Shown here: positions 49,753 through 59,516 of the stretch, piece by piece
Layout of the letters: every line of letters begins with the position of its first letter
Numbering within the stretch: the first letter of the stretch is position 1
From: Stutzerimonas urumqiensis
GTDB taxonomy: Bacteria; Pseudomonadota; Gammaproteobacteria; Pseudomonadales; Pseudomonadaceae
Length of the DNA stretch: 64,000 bases
Direction: 5' to 3'
NCBI RefSeq assembly: GCF_003640395.1
Contig: NZ_RBZQ01000001.1
Span: 558,001-622,000 of the forward strand
Notes under the pieces: model-generated
Told to the model about the DNA's origin: nothing
Seen by the model: the letters and a program-made list of their open reading frames with translations, nothing else
The model's database searches: none
Translations under genes and position numbers: made by a program

Positions 49753-50888
49753 GCCAGCAGACGTACGAGCGTCTGGTAGTAGACCTCGGTCAGCAGATCG
49801 AGATCGGAGGCGAGCACGCGCTCATCGACCTGGTGGATCGTCGCGTTGACGGGCCCGAGTTCCACGACCTGCGTGCCGAGCGTCGCGATGAAGCGGCCAT
49901 CGGAGGTGCCGCCGCTGGTCGAGGGCGTGGTGTCGTGGCCTGTCACCTGGTGGATGCTGCGTGACACCGCATCGAGCAGCTCGCCCGGTTCGGTCAGGAA
50001 GGGGAGGCCCGAAAGCGCCCACTCGATCCGATACTCGAGCCCATGTGCCTGGAGGATGCGCTCGGTGCGTTCCTGCAGCGATTCGACGGTCGACTCGGTG
50101 GAGAAGCGGAAGTTGAACTGCGCGACGAGAGTGCCCGGAATGACGTTGGTGGCGCCCGTGCCGCTATTGAGGTTGGAAATCTGGAAGCTGGTCGGTGGGA
50201 AGAAGGCATTGCCATCGTCCCAGTGCTCGGCGGCCAGGCTGGCCAGCGCCGGGGCGGCAAGGTGGATCGGATTGCGGGCCAGGTGTGGATAGGCCACATG
50301 CCCCTGCTGCCCCATCACCGTCAGGGTCGCGCCGAGCGAGCCGCGGCGGCCATTCTTGACCACGTCGCCCAGTCGAGCCGTGCTGGAAGGCTCGCCGACG
50401 ATGCACCAATCCAGACGTTGACCGCGTTCACGCAAGCGCTCGACCACCGCCTTGGTGCCATGTTCGGCCGGGCCTTCTTCGTCGCTCGTGATCAGGAAGG
50501 CGATCTGCCCGCGATGGTCCGGGTGATCGGTGACGAAACGCTCGACCGCGATCACCATCGCCGCCAGGCTGCCTTTCATGTCGGCCGCGCCGCGCCCGAG
50601 CAGCATGCCGTGCTCGTCGATGCGGGCCGCGAACGGTGGCTGCGCCCAGGCATCCTGCGGGCCGGTCGGCACCACGTCGGTATGGCCGGCGAAGCAGAGT
50701 ACCGGGCCGCTCGAGCCACGCATCGCCCAGAAGTTGTCCACCTCGGCGATTCGCATCGGCTCGATGTCGAAGCCGCACGCGGACAGTCGCTCGATCATCA
50801 GCCCCTGGCAGCCTTCGTCCAGCGGCGTCACGGAGGGTCGCTCGATCAGCGCACAGGCCAGTTCGAGGGTAGGGGACAGGGTGATCAT
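49746..50888 (-). CDS. dapE: Succinyl-diaminopimelate desuccinylase
   Basis: Removes succinate from N-succinyl-LL-DAP in the lysine/peptidoglycan precursor pathway. The 380-residue M20 di-zinc enzyme shows the metal-ligand segments [27 protein letters not shown] and [13 protein letters not shown] with the catalytic Glu, the dimerisation domain in the middle, and [12 protein letters not shown] near the end. ATG 50888 ([22 protein letters not shown]) is the family start; the frame is open further upstream. It is divergent from tcdA. dapD and dapC are 3-6 kb away. Confidence 0.97.
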   Translation of the reverse strand: MITLSPTLELACALIERPSVTPLDEGCQGLMIERLSACGFDIEPMRIAEVDNFWAMRGSSGPVLCFAGHTDVVPTGPQDAWAQPPFAARIDEHGMLLGRGAADMKGSLAAMVIAVERFVTDHPDHRGQIAFLITSDEEGPAEHGTKAVVERLRERGQRLDWCIVGEPSSTARLGDVVKNGRRGSLGATLTVMGQQGHVAYPHLARNPIHLAAPALASLAAEHWDDGNAFFPPTSFQISNLNSGTGATNVIPGTLVAQFNFRFSTESTVESLQERTERILQAHGLEYRIEWALSGLPFLTEPGELLDAVSRSIHQVTGHDTTPSTSGGTSDGRFIATLGTQVVELGPVNATIHQVDERVLASDLDLLTEVYYQTLVRLLAC

Positions 50889-51023
50889 GCGCGCTCCACG
50901 GCTGGAAAAGGCGGCCATTCTAGCAGGCCGAGACGGGCGAGCAGATTGTCGTGGTGCCATCGGTCGATGCGCTCGGCCGGCGGGCGCTCGCTTATACTCG
51001 CCGATCGAAACGGAGGAGGCAGC

Positions 51024-51824
51024 ATGGGGTTCGACGATCAACGGTTTGGCGGAATTGCCCGCCTGTACGGCACGCAGGGCGCCGAGCGGTTGGCCGCTGC
51101 GCATGTCGCGGTCGTCGGCATTGGCGGGGTCGGCTCCTGGGCGGCCGAGGCGTTGGCGCGCAGTGGCGTGGGTGAGCTGTCGCTGTTCGATCTCGACGAT
51201 GTCTGCACCACCAACGTCAACCGTCAGGCCCACGCGCTCGACGGTACGGTCGGTCGTCCGAAGGTCGAAGTGATGGCCGAACGTATCCGGGCGATCAACC
51301 CGGCGTGCCGCGTGCATGCCACCGCCGACTTCGTGACCCGCGACACGATGGAGGCGTACATCACGCCGACGCTGGATTGCGTCATCGACTGCATCGACAG
51401 CGTGCCCGCCAAGGCCGCGCTGATCGCCTGGTGCAAGCGGCGCAAGATCCAGATCATCGCCACCGGCGGCGCTGGCGGGCAGGTCGATCCGACGCAGATC
51501 CAGGTCGCCGACCTCAACAAGACGTTCAACGATCCGCTGGCGGCCAAGGTGCGCTCGCTGCTGCGCCGGGACTACAACTTTTCCCGCACCGCGGGCCGGC
51601 ATTACAGCGTGCCGTGCGTGTTTTCCACCGAGCAGCTGCGCTATCCGAAGCCCGATGGCGGCGTTTGCCAGCAGAAAAGCTTCGTCGGCGAAGGCGTCAA
51701 GCTGGACTGCGCCGGCGGGTTCGGCGCCGTGATGATGGTCACCGCCACGTTCGGGCTGGTGGCGGCTGCGCGCGCGGTGGACAAGCTCGTGGCCGGTGCG
51801 CGTCGGCCGTCGGAGCGAGGGTGA
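51024..51824 (+). CDS. tcdA: tRNA cyclic N6-threonylcarbamoyladenosine synthase (CsdL)
   Basis: An E1/ThiF-like ATPase that cyclises t6A37 to ct6A. The 266-residue protein has the nucleotide loop [18 protein letters not shown], the [13 protein letters not shown] acid-Arg segment and the conserved [17 protein letters not shown]. In E. coli, TcdA is fed by the CsdA-CsdE sulfur-relay pair, whose genes lie directly beyond on the opposite strand (1-base gap). A GGAGGAG site and a TATACT -10 (50993-50998) precede it. Confidence 0.95.
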   Translation: MGFDDQRFGGIARLYGTQGAERLAAAHVAVVGIGGVGSWAAEALARSGVGELSLFDLDDVCTTNVNRQAHALDGTVGRPKVEVMAERIRAINPACRVHATADFVTRDTMEAYITPTLDCVIDCIDSVPAKAALIAWCKRRKIQIIATGGAGGQVDPTQIQVADLNKTFNDPLAAKVRSLLRRDYNFSRTAGRHYSVPCVFSTEQLRYPKPDGGVCQQKSFVGEGVKLDCAGGFGAVMMVTATFGLVAAARAVDKLVAGARRPSERG

Positions 51825-51825
51825 C

Positions 51826-52242
51826 TCAGCGTGCAGCCAGCGCCTGCATGCGGCTCAGGACGGCATTGATGCCGTTGGCCCGGGACGGCGAAAGCTGACG
51901 ACCGAGTCCGAGTCGGTTGAACCACTCGGCCACATCCACCGTTCGCAAGGCCTGTGCGTCGAGGCCGTCGACCCGCGCCAGCAGGACCGCGAGCAAACCG
52001 CGCAACAAGCGCGCCTCGCTGTCGGCGCGAAAGTGCCAGCGGCTGTCATGCTCGCTGGCGATCAGCCAGACCTGGCTTTCGCAGCCGCGCACCCGGTTTT
52101 CGTCGCTGCGCTCGCTGTCTGCCAGCGGCTCCAGCCGCTCGCCCCATTGCATCAATAGCCGCGCGCGCTGTTCCCAGCCGGCGGCGCCAGTGAAGGCATC
52201 GATCGCCTCCCGTGCGGCCGGCGGCAGAGTGGGTTCATTCAT
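51826..52242 (-). CDS. csdE: SufE/CsdE family sulfur acceptor
   Basis: A 138-residue sulfur acceptor that takes persulfide sulfur from a cysteine desulfurase. The active Cys54 lies in [10 protein letters not shown], the family signature. ATG 52242 ([17 protein letters not shown]) overlaps the csdA stop by 4 bases, so the pair is translationally coupled. I use csdE rather than sufE because it is next to csdA and tcdA and no other suf genes are near. Confidence 0.9.
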   Translation of the reverse strand: MNEPTLPPAAREAIDAFTGAAGWEQRARLLMQWGERLEPLADSERSDENRVRGCESQVWLIASEHDSRWHFRADSEARLLRGLLAVLLARVDGLDAQALRTVDVAEWFNRLGLGRQLSPSRANGINAVLSRMQALAAR

Positions 52243-53441
52243 CGCAGCAACTCCAGGGCGCGATCGAGTGCGCAGAAAAACACCTCGAGGTCGGCGCCAT
52301 CGTTGTAGAAGGCGAGCGATGCGCGAATCGCACCGCTGACACCGAGGCGTCCCATCAGCGGCATCGCGCAATGAGTGCCGCTGCGGACGGCGACGCCTTG
52401 CTCGGTGAGCAGATGCGACAGGTCGGCAGGGTGGACACCCTCGACCGTGAAGCTCGCCAGGGCGCAGTCCGGCCGTCCGAGCAGGCGAATGCCATCGCGC
52501 ATGGCGAGTCCATCGACCAGCATGCGGTGCAGCCGGTGTTCATGCGCGGCGAGTGCGGCCTGATCCAGCCCGCCGAGGTAATCGAGCACCGCGCCGAGGC
52601 CGATGACGCCTGCAATGGGCGGCGTGCCGGCCTCGAACCCGAGGGGCGCGGGGCGGAATTGTGCGTGCTGGAACTCCGCGAGCTGCACCATCTCGCCGCC
52701 GAACTGCCAGTGGCGCAAGCGGGCTAGCGCCTCGCGCCGCCCGTACAGCACGCCGACGCCTTCCGGCCCGTAGAGCTTGTGGCTAGACAGTACATAGAAG
52801 TCACAGCCCAGCGAGCGCACGTCGGTCCGTTGGTGGACGATGCCCTGCGCGCCGTCGACGACGGTCAACGCGCCCTGGGCCTTGGCGAGTGGCAGCAATC
52901 GGTGCAGCGGCTGCTGCGTTCCGAGGACATTGGAAAGCTGGCTGGCAGCGAGCACACGGGTACGGGGACCGATGAGCTGCGTGGCTGCCTCCAGGTCGAT
53001 GTGCCCCGCCTTGTCGAGCGGAAGCACCACCAGGTGCGCATTACGACGCTGTGCCAGCTGCTGCCAGGGGAGGAGGTTGGCGTGGTGTTCGAGCGCGGTG
53101 ATGGCGATCTCGTCACCCGCGTCGATATGCGCTTCCATGCCGTAGGCCAGCAGGTTGAGCGCCTCGGTAGCGCCGCGGGTGAAGATGATTTCGGTCGGTT
53201 CTGCGGCGTTCAGCCAGCTGGCGAGCTTCGTCCGGGTGCCTTCGAAAGCGCGCGTGGCGCGCTCGGCGCTGGCGTGCTGGGCGCGGTGCACGTTCGCCGC
53301 GCCGCTGGTGTAGTAGCCGGTCAGCGCGCTGATAAGCGCCTGCGGTTTCTGAGCGGTCGCGGCACTGTCGAGGTAGACCTCGCCCTGCGCTTCCATGACG
53401 GCTAGCGCGGGAAAGTCGGAGCGCCAGGGAGACGAGAGCAT
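52239..53441 (-). CDS. csdA: Cysteine desulfurase, CsdA/SufS group
   Basis: A 400-residue PLP enzyme that takes sulfur from cysteine. It shows VYLDSAATAQKP at the N-terminus, ITALEHHANLLPWQ, the PLP lysine in VLSSHKLYGPEG and the persulfide Cys in VRSGTHCAMPLM, as in group II desulfurases. ATG 53441 is chosen; the frame is open to 53507. It pairs with the acceptor csdE downstream and tcdA, giving the full CSD sulfur-transfer set. Confidence 0.95.
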   Translation of the reverse strand: MLSSPWRSDFPALAVMEAQGEVYLDSAATAQKPQALISALTGYYTSGAANVHRAQHASAERATRAFEGTRTKLASWLNAAEPTEIIFTRGATEALNLLAYGMEAHIDAGDEIAITALEHHANLLPWQQLAQRRNAHLVVLPLDKAGHIDLEAATQLIGPRTRVLAASQLSNVLGTQQPLHRLLPLAKAQGALTVVDGAQGIVHQRTDVRSLGCDFYVLSSHKLYGPEGVGVLYGRREALARLRHWQFGGEMVQLAEFQHAQFRPAPLGFEAGTPPIAGVIGLGAVLDYLGGLDQAALAAHEHRLHRMLVDGLAMRDGIRLLGRPDCALASFTVEGVHPADLSHLLTEQGVAVRSGTHCAMPLMGRLGVSGAIRASLAFYNDGADLEVFFCALDRALELLR

Positions 53442-53507
53442 GTGCGGTCTCGCGGTTTGCCGCCGGAGGAAGGTCGCTGTCAGCGACCGTCGCACCGGCG
53501 GGAGCAC

Positions 53508-54542
53508 TCAGTTGTGCGCGTGAAGCGCTTCGTTCAGTTCGATTGCCGATTTGTGCGTCTTGCATTCGACCGCGCCCGTCAGCGAATTGCGGCGGAACAG
53601 CAGGTCCGCCTGGCCGGCCACCTCGCGCGCCTTCACCACCTTCACCAGCCGGTTCTGCTCGTCGAGCAGGTTCACCTTGGTGCCTGCGGTGATGTAGAGG
53701 CCGGCTTCGACGGTGCTGCGATCGCCCAGCGGGATGCCGATGCCGGCGTTGGCGCCGATCAGACAGCCCTCGCCAACCGAAATGACGATGTTGCCCCCGC
53801 CCGACAGGGTGCCCATCGTAGAACAGCCGCCGCCCAGGTCGGAGCCCTTGCCGACGAAGACGCCAGCCGAGACGCGGCCCTCGATCATTCCGGGGCCTTC
53901 GGTACCGGCGTTGAAGTTGACGAAGCCCTCGTGCATCACGGTGGTGCCTTCACCGATGTAGGCGCCGAGTCGGACGCGCGCGGCATCGGCGATGCGGACG
54001 CCGGCCGGCACGACGTAATCGGTCATCTTCGGGAACTTGTCGACCGAGAAGACTTCCAGCAGCTCGCCCTTGAGGCGTGCCTCGAGTTGCCGCTCGGCCA
54101 GTTCGGCCAGATCGACCGCACCCTGGTTGGTCCAGGCGACGTTCGGCAGCAATGGGAAGATGCCCGACAGGTTGACGCCATGCGGCTTGACCAGCCGATG
54201 CGACAGCAGGTGCAGCTTGAGATAGGCCTCCGGCGTGGAGGCCGGCGCTGCGTCGGTTTCCAGCAGGGTGACGACCAGCGGACGCTGGCTTTCGGCCAGG
54301 CGGGTAAGCAACGCGCATTGGCTGGGATCGAGCGGCTTCAGGGCGTCGGACAGGGTGGCCGCCTGCGCGGTGCTGATGGCGATCGCCTGGTTGCCGCCCT
54401 GATAGCCCAGCAGCGGCGAGATGGCGGCGATGATCTCGCCGGCCGGGTTGAGCAGGGGCTGCGCGTAGAAGACTTCCAGCCAGTTGCCCTGGCGATTCTG
54501 GGTGCCGACGCCAAAGGCGAGGCTGAAGAGGGAAGTAGGCAT
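53508..54542 (-). CDS. dapD: Tetrahydrodipicolinate N-succinyltransferase
   Basis: Succinylates tetrahydrodipicolinate, entering the succinylase branch of DAP synthesis. The 344-residue form is the long Pseudomonas/Actinobacteria type, with a left-handed beta-helix of hexapeptide repeats (VRLGAYIGEGTTVMHEGFVNFNAG, VSAGVFVGKGSDLGGGCSTMGTLSGGG, IGANAGIGIPLGDRSTVEAGLYI). ATG 54542 is preferred over 54548 because AAGGA is then 7-8 bases upstream. It sits between csdA and the ArsC-like gene. Confidence 0.96.
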   Translation of the reverse strand: MPTSLFSLAFGVGTQNRQGNWLEVFYAQPLLNPAGEIIAAISPLLGYQGGNQAIAISTAQAATLSDALKPLDPSQCALLTRLAESQRPLVVTLLETDAAPASTPEAYLKLHLLSHRLVKPHGVNLSGIFPLLPNVAWTNQGAVDLAELAERQLEARLKGELLEVFSVDKFPKMTDYVVPAGVRIADAARVRLGAYIGEGTTVMHEGFVNFNAGTEGPGMIEGRVSAGVFVGKGSDLGGGCSTMGTLSGGGNIVISVGEGCLIGANAGIGIPLGDRSTVEAGLYITAGTKVNLLDEQNRLVKVVKAREVAGQADLLFRRNSLTGAVECKTHKSAIELNEALHAHN

Positions 54543-54577
54543 GTTCATGTTCCTTGTTCGGGTATCGGTGCTGCGCT

Positions 54578-54949
54578 TCAGCGCGCTTCGGTGAGCTCTC
54601 GCTCGTAGACCTCGGGCTTGAACCCGACCAGCGTGCGACCGCCGAGCTCGAGCACGGGGCGCTTGATCATCGAGGGCTGGGCCAGCATGAGGTCGATGGC
54701 ACGGGCCTGGTTCAGGTCGGCTTTCTGTTCGTCCGCCAGTTTGCGAAAGGTCGTGCCGGCACGGTTGAGGATCGTCTGCCAGCCGTGCTCATCGCACCAG
54801 GCCTGCAGATGGGCGCGGTCGATGCCGGCGCTCTTGTAGTCATGAAAGTCATAGGCGATGCCATGATCGTCCAGCCAGGTGCGCGCCTTCTTCATCGTGT
54901 CGCACGCCTTGATGCCGAACAGCGCCAGGCGAGGAGGTCGCTCGGGCAT
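54578..54949 (-). CDS. ArsC/Spx family reductase (YffB-like)
   Basis: A 123-residue thioredoxin-fold protein of the ArsC/Spx/YffB family: ALFGIKACDTMKKARTWLDDHGIAYDFHDYKS carries the single reactive Cys (Cys16), and MIKRPVLELGGRTLVGFKPEVYERE is the glutathione/oxyanion side with the conserved Arg. Such proteins sit beside dapD or dapE in many gammaproteobacteria. An arsenate reductase role is not implied, and the substrate is unknown. Confidence 0.88.
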   Translation of the reverse strand: MPERPPRLALFGIKACDTMKKARTWLDDHGIAYDFHDYKSAGIDRAHLQAWCDEHGWQTILNRAGTTFRKLADEQKADLNQARAIDLMLAQPSMIKRPVLELGGRTLVGFKPEVYERELTEAR

Positions 54950-55159
54950 GGTAGGTCTCCGCTTCGGGTCAGCGGGCGATTATGCCATGGGTGGGTGGCG
55001 ACGACAGGCATGCCGCAGCCTGGAGTCGAGGGTCGCCGGGCTTTCTACCGCGAGGAGACGCATGGAAATCACCGAGCGGCAGGCGCGGCCCGTCGGGCGG
55101 GCCGATCGTTTGCGCGGCATGCGCTGTCCACAGAGAGACACCCAATCGAGGAGGACACC

Positions 55160-55405
55160 ATGGCTCGCAAGCATTTCGAGCACTTCGAGGCGATCTCATC
55201 CGCGGTGCCGGACGGTGATGCCTTCGCCGCGGTCATCGCAGTGAAGCGGCGAGATACCGATGAGTCGGCCACGGTTCATCAGGTCGCCAACGGCAATCGA
55301 TATGACCTTGCCTCGGAGGCGGACGTCGCGGCCGAAGCGGCGCTGACCAAGGTTACCGAAGTCACCGAAGAAGGGGATCTGATATGGGAACCGAACGCCG
55401 AATGA
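55160..55405 (+). CDS. Small hypothetical protein
   Basis: An 81-residue acidic protein (MARKHFEHFEAISSAVPDGDAFAAVIAVKRRDTDESATVHQVANGNRYDLASEADVAAEAAL) with no signal or membrane segment. A strong GAGGAGG site before ATG 55160 supports it. I recognise no characterised family. It overlaps the next small reading frame by 22 bases and stands alone as a plus-strand island between dap genes on the other strand. Confidence 0.75.
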   Translation: MARKHFEHFEAISSAVPDGDAFAAVIAVKRRDTDESATVHQVANGNRYDLASEADVAAEAALTKVTEVTEEGDLIWEPNAE

Positions 55406-55545
55406 CTCCGCAGGAGCCCTGCGCCCCAATCGACAAGCCCGATGAGGCCGACGCGCAGCCCGACATTCCCGAGCACATGAAGCCCGAAAATCTCGAGAAG
55501 CTGCGCGACTACGGCAAGGACATGATCCCGCCAGGCGTGGCCTGA
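55384..55545 (+). CDS. Very small hypothetical protein overlapping the previous gene
   Basis: A 53-residue acidic, Pro-rich peptide (MGTERRMTPQEPCAPIDKPDEADAQ, ending LRDYGKDMIPPGVA). ATG 55384 has an AAGGGG site 8-9 bases upstream and lies inside the end of the preceding small gene; a second ATG at 55402 forms an ATGA overlap with that gene's stop. The coupling argues that it is translated. The function is unknown. Confidence 0.55.
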   Translation: MGTERRMTPQEPCAPIDKPDEADAQPDIPEHMKPENLEKLRDYGKDMIPPGVA

Positions 55546-55552
55546 ACGAAGG

Positions 55553-56749
55553 TTACCCGCGCGACTGGACGAAGGTTCGTATGCGCTGCGCCGCCTCGAC
55601 GCACTGCGCCAGGGGGGCGACCAGCGCCATGCGAACCCGATTTGCCCCCGGGTTATGTCCGTCGACGGCGCGGGACAGGTAGGAGCCTGGCACAACGGTC
55701 ACGTGCTGTGTCGCGAACAGCTCACGGGTGAAGAGCGTGTCGTCGACCGGCGTCTTCGGCCAGAGGTAGAAGCCGCCATCGGGTCGCTGCACATCGAGCA
55801 CATCGCCGAGGATGTCCAGCACGGCATCGAACTTTTCCCGGTACAACGACCTGTTGGTTTCCACGTGCCGCTCGTCTTCCCAGGCGGCGATGCTCGCCAA
55901 TTGGGTCTGCACCGGCATCGCGCAGCCGTGGTACGTCCGGTAGTGCAGAAAGCCCTTGAGAATGTCTGCGTCTCCGGCGACGAAGCCGGAGCGAAGGCCG
56001 GGAAGGTTGGAGCGCTTCGACAGGCTGTGGAAAACAACGCAGCGCTTGAAATCCAGCCGTCCGAGCTGAGCGCAGGCTGTCAGCAGGCCGGGCGGCGGAT
56101 TGCCTTCGTCGAAATACAGTTCGCTGTAGCACTCATCGGCGGCGATGACGAAGTCATGTTTATCGGCCAGTGCGATCAGGCGTTTCAGCGTCGGCAGCGG
56201 TACCAGGGCGCCGGTCGGGTTGCCCGGCGAGCACAGGAACAGCACGCTGCAACGCCGCCAGACCTCGTCCGGCACCGCCTCGAAATCCGGATTGAAGCCG
56301 TTTTCCGCGAGGCAGGGCAGGTAGTGCGGTGTCGCGCCGGCCAACAAGGCCGCGCCCTCATAGATTTGGTAGAAGGGATTGGGGCTCACGACAAGCGAAT
56401 CGGCCGAGCGATCGACGACCGCCTGGGTGAAGGAAAACAGCGCCTCGCGCGTACCGTTCACCGGAATGACCTGGGTATCGGCGTCGACGCTGCCGGCGGG
56501 CACGGCGAATCGCCGCTCGCACCAGCGGGCGATCGCCTGGCGCAGTGCCGGCAGTCCCAAGGTGGTCGGATAGGTCGCAAGCTGGTGCAGGTTGTTCGCC
56601 AGTGCTTCGGCGACGAACGCCGGTGACGCATGCTTCGGCTCGCCAATCGACAGGGCGATCGGATCCTTGGCCGCTGGCGTCACGCCGTTCAGCAGGGCGC
56701 GCAATTTTTCGAAAGGGTATGGCTGGAGCAGCTCGAGGGCTTGGTTCAT
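55553..56749 (-). CDS. dapC: Succinyldiaminopimelate transaminase
   Basis: A fold-type I PLP aminotransferase that makes N-succinyl-LL-DAP. The 398-residue product shows the PLP lysine in SLSKRSNLPGLRSGF, the conserved Asp-Tyr pair in IAADECYSELYFDE, NPFYQIYEGAALLAG and CSPGNPTGALV. ATG 56749 (MNQALELLQPYPFEKLRALL) matches the family start; a GTG at 56761 is possible. With dapD and dapE the window encodes three consecutive steps of the succinylase branch. It lies downstream of glnD on the same strand. Confidence 0.94.
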   Translation of the reverse strand: MNQALELLQPYPFEKLRALLNGVTPAAKDPIALSIGEPKHASPAFVAEALANNLHQLATYPTTLGLPALRQAIARWCERRFAVPAGSVDADTQVIPVNGTREALFSFTQAVVDRSADSLVVSPNPFYQIYEGAALLAGATPHYLPCLAENGFNPDFEAVPDEVWRRCSVLFLCSPGNPTGALVPLPTLKRLIALADKHDFVIAADECYSELYFDEGNPPPGLLTACAQLGRLDFKRCVVFHSLSKRSNLPGLRSGFVAGDADILKGFLHYRTYHGCAMPVQTQLASIAAWEDERHVETNRSLYREKFDAVLDILGDVLDVQRPDGGFYLWPKTPVDDTLFTRELFATQHVTVVPGSYLSRAVDGHNPGANRVRMALVAPLAQCVEAAQRIRTFVQSRG

Positions 56750-56783
56750 TGTCGTCGGCACGCAGGTCGATAAGGCCAGAGGC

Positions 56784-59486
56784 TCAAATGAGGATGCGGT
56801 CAGGGGACGGCGTCTGCTCGTTGCCCTGAGCCAGTTGTTTGATGAGGGCTTGTTGCAGGCGGCGGCACAGCTCCGGGTCCGAGAGCGGCTGGTTGTCTTC
56901 GCTCGTTACGAAGAAGACGTCTTCGACGCGCTCGCCGAGCGTGGCGATCTTGGCCTTTTGCACCGAGAGGTCGAAGTCCTGGAACAACTGTCCGATGCGC
57001 GCCAGAAGGCCGGGCCGGTCGGGCGCGATGACTTCGATGATGGTCTGCGGTCGCTGGGTGTCATTGAGGATGGTGACCTGCGGTGCAAAGGCGAAATGTT
57101 TCAGCTGGCGCGGCACCCGGCGCTGGATGATCGCGGGGTATTCGTCCGGGTTGCGCAGTGCATCGATCAGGCCTTCCTTGATTTCCCGTATGCGCTGCGG
57201 GTTGTCGCCGATCGGCGAACCGTCCGCATCGAGTACGACGTAGGTATCCAGTGTGAACTGGCTGGTCGAGGTGATGATGCGGGCATCGTGGATGCTGAGG
57301 TTCAGCTGATCCATCGCCGCCACGGTCACCGCGAAGAAGTCGTGCTGGTCGGGCGCATAGATGAATATCTGCGTCCCGCCTTCGAACTCCCGGTGGGTGG
57401 TTTCCTTGACCAGCACCAGGGGGCCGCCGTTGTCCGGGTGCTCGATGATCGCTTCGGTGTGCCATGCCACATCGCTTGCGGTATGCCGCAGGAAATAATC
57501 ATCACCGAGCTGAGCCCAGAGCTGCTCGGCATCGTCCGGGTCGGTGCCGCTGCGCACCAGCTGGTCGAGTGCGGCTTGCTGGGTGCGGCGAATCTGTTCC
57601 TCGCGGTCGAGCGGGTTCTCCAGGCCGCGTTTGAGGGCGCGCTTGGTTTCGGTGTAGAGCTGGCGCAGCAGGCTGGCCCGCCACGAATTCCACAGGGTCG
57701 GGTTGGTCGCGTTGATGTCCGCGACGGTCAGTACGTACAGGTAGTCCAGGTGCGTTTCGTCACCGACCTGCTGCGCAAAGTCGTTGATCACCTGTGGATC
57801 GGAGAGGTCCTTGCGCTGGGCGGTCGTCGACATCACCAGGTGATTGGCGACCAGCCAGACGACGAGGCGGGTGTCCCAGGCGGGCAGTTGGTGGCGCACG
57901 CAGAAATGTTCGGCATCGACCGCCCCCAGTTCCGAGTGATCGCCGCCCCGGCCCTTGCCGATGTCGTGATACAGGCCGGCGAGGTAGATCAGTTCGGGCT
58001 TGGGAAGGCGATCCATGAGCTTGCTGGCCAGGGGGTACTTCTCCGCCAGCTCCGGACGCCTGAGTTTGCGCAGGTGTTTGATCAGGTTCAGCGTATGCGC
58101 GTCGACCGTGTAGATGTGAAAAAGATCGTGCTGCATCTGGCCGACGATATGGCCGAACTCGGGCAGATAACGGCCCAGAATCCCGTACCGGTTCATCCGC
58201 CGCAGATTGCGGTGTATGCCTTGCCGCGAGCGGAACAGCTCGATGAACAGGCTGGTGTTGCGGATATCGCTGCGGAAGTCGTCGTCGATCAGGTGGCGCT
58301 GGTCGCGCAGCAGGCGAATCGTGTCGGCCCGCACGCCCTGGATTTCAGGGTGCTGGGCCATCAGCACGAAGACCTCCATGATCGCGAACGGCGTGCGTTT
58401 GAACACGTTGGCGTGGGTGACTTCGATATAGCCATCGCGCAGCTGGAAGCGGCTGTTGATCGGCGTCGCAGGGCCCTGGCTGCCCTTGCGCAGAATCACT
58501 TCCTCGAAGTGCTGGACGATCAGGTCGCTGAGCTCGGCCACGCTCATGACGATCCGGTAGTACTTCTGCATGAACCGCTCGATGCCGAGCTTGCCGCCGC
58601 TGTCCTGATAGCCGAGCAGCTTGGCGAGCGAGCGCTGGTGATCGAACAGCAGGCGGTCTTCGGCTCTTCCGGCAAGCATGTGCAGGCCGTAGCGTACCCG
58701 CCAGAGAAACTCCTGGGCCGAGGCGAGAAGGGCGTTCTCGCTTTCAGTCAGAAAGCCGCCATTGACCATTGCGCGCAGGTTGAGCGTGCCGAATTCGCGA
58801 CGCGCCACCCAGAGGATGGTCTGGATGTCCCGCAAGCCGCCCGGCGATCCCTTCACGTTGGGTTCGAGGTTGTATTCGGTGTCGTTGTACTTGGCGTGCC
58901 GGGCCAGCTGCTCCTTGCGCTTGGCGAGGAAGAAGTCCTTGCTGGGCCACATGTTGGTCGAACTGATCACGCCGGTCATCTGCTGGCGGAGGCGTTCGGG
59001 CCCGGCGATGGTGCGGCTTTCCATCAGGTTGGTGATGATGGTCAGGTCCGCTCGCGCCTCGTCGCCGCATTCCGCGATGGTGCGTACGCTCTGTCCGACT
59101 TCAAGGCCGATATCCCAGAGCAGGGTGAGGAAGCCTTCGATCGACGCGCGAAAGGGCGTCAGGTCGCTGTGCTCGAGCAGGATCAGCAGGTCGATGTCCG
59201 AATGGGGATGCAGCTCGCCGCGGCCGTAGCCGCCGACGGCGACGAGTGCGATCGACTGGTCATCGCTCCAGGCGAAACGCCCCCACGCGGCTCGAAGGAT
59301 CTGGTCGACGAACCAGGCCCTGTCTTCGATGAGGCGGCGGACGTCCCGCCCGGAAACGAAGCGCTGATCGAGCACTTCGCCGGCTTGCCTGATTGCCTTC
59401 TTGAAGGCCTGGATAGGGCTGGCCTTGAGCGCCAGGTCAGCCTGGAACTGGCCGGGATCGAACAGTTCGGGATCCACCTGCGGCAT
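56784..59486 (-). CDS. glnD: PII uridylyltransferase / uridylyl-removing enzyme
   Basis: The nitrogen sensor that uridylylates PII when glutamine is low and removes UMP when it is high. The 900-residue protein has the nucleotidyltransferase domain with [19 protein letters not shown] (Asp97, Asp99 as metal ligands), an HD domain for the removing activity ([20 protein letters not shown]) and two C-terminal ACT domains that bind glutamine (from about residues 705 and 815). A very strong AGGAGG site precedes ATG 59486. map lies 30 bases upstream on the same strand and dapC follows downstream, the usual Pseudomonas order map-glnD-dapC. Confidence 0.97.
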   Translation of the reverse strand: MPQVDPELFDPGQFQADLALKASPIQAFKKAIRQAGEVLDQRFVSGRDVRRLIEDRAWFVDQILRAAWGRFAWSDDQSIALVAVGGYGRGELHPHSDIDLLILLEHSDLTPFRASIEGFLTLLWDIGLEVGQSVRTIAECGDEARADLTIITNLMESRTIAGPERLRQQMTGVISSTNMWPSKDFFLAKRKEQLARHAKYNDTEYNLEPNVKGSPGGLRDIQTILWVARREFGTLNLRAMVNGGFLTESENALLASAQEFLWRVRYGLHMLAGRAEDRLLFDHQRSLAKLLGYQDSGGKLGIERFMQKYYRIVMSVAELSDLIVQHFEEVILRKGSQGPATPINSRFQLRDGYIEVTHANVFKRTPFAIMEVFVLMAQHPEIQGVRADTIRLLRDQRHLIDDDFRSDIRNTSLFIELFRSRQGIHRNLRRMNRYGILGRYLPEFGHIVGQMQHDLFHIYTVDAHTLNLIKHLRKLRRPELAEKYPLASKLMDRLPKPELIYLAGLYHDIGKGRGGDHSELGAVDAEHFCVRHQLPAWDTRLVVWLVANHLVMSTTAQRKDLSDPQVINDFAQQVGDETHLDYLYVLTVADINATNPTLWNSWRASLLRQLYTETKRALKRGLENPLDREEQIRRTQQAALDQLVRSGTDPDDAEQLWAQLGDDYFLRHTASDVAWHTEAIIEHPDNGGPLVLVKETTHREFEGGTQIFIYAPDQHDFFAVTVAAMDQLNLSIHDARIITSTSQFTLDTYVVLDADGSPIGDNPQRIREIKEGLIDALRNPDEYPAIIQRRVPRQLKHFAFAPQVTILNDTQRPQTIIEVIAPDRPGLLARIGQLFQDFDLSVQKAKIATLGERVEDVFFVTSEDNQPLSDPELCRRLQQALIKQLAQGNEQTPSPDRILI

Positions 59487-59516
59487 GGTGCCTCCTGAAC
59501 GCGAGCCGAGGGTCGC

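Noticed and set aside
54578-54949. Arsenate reductase
   Set aside because: The single N-terminal Cys and overall wording fit the YffB/Spx-like branch commonly next to dap genes; no ars genes are near.
56592-59498. 968-codon plus-strand open frame opposite glnD
   Set aside because: Shadow of glnD, which has all expected motifs on the minus strand.
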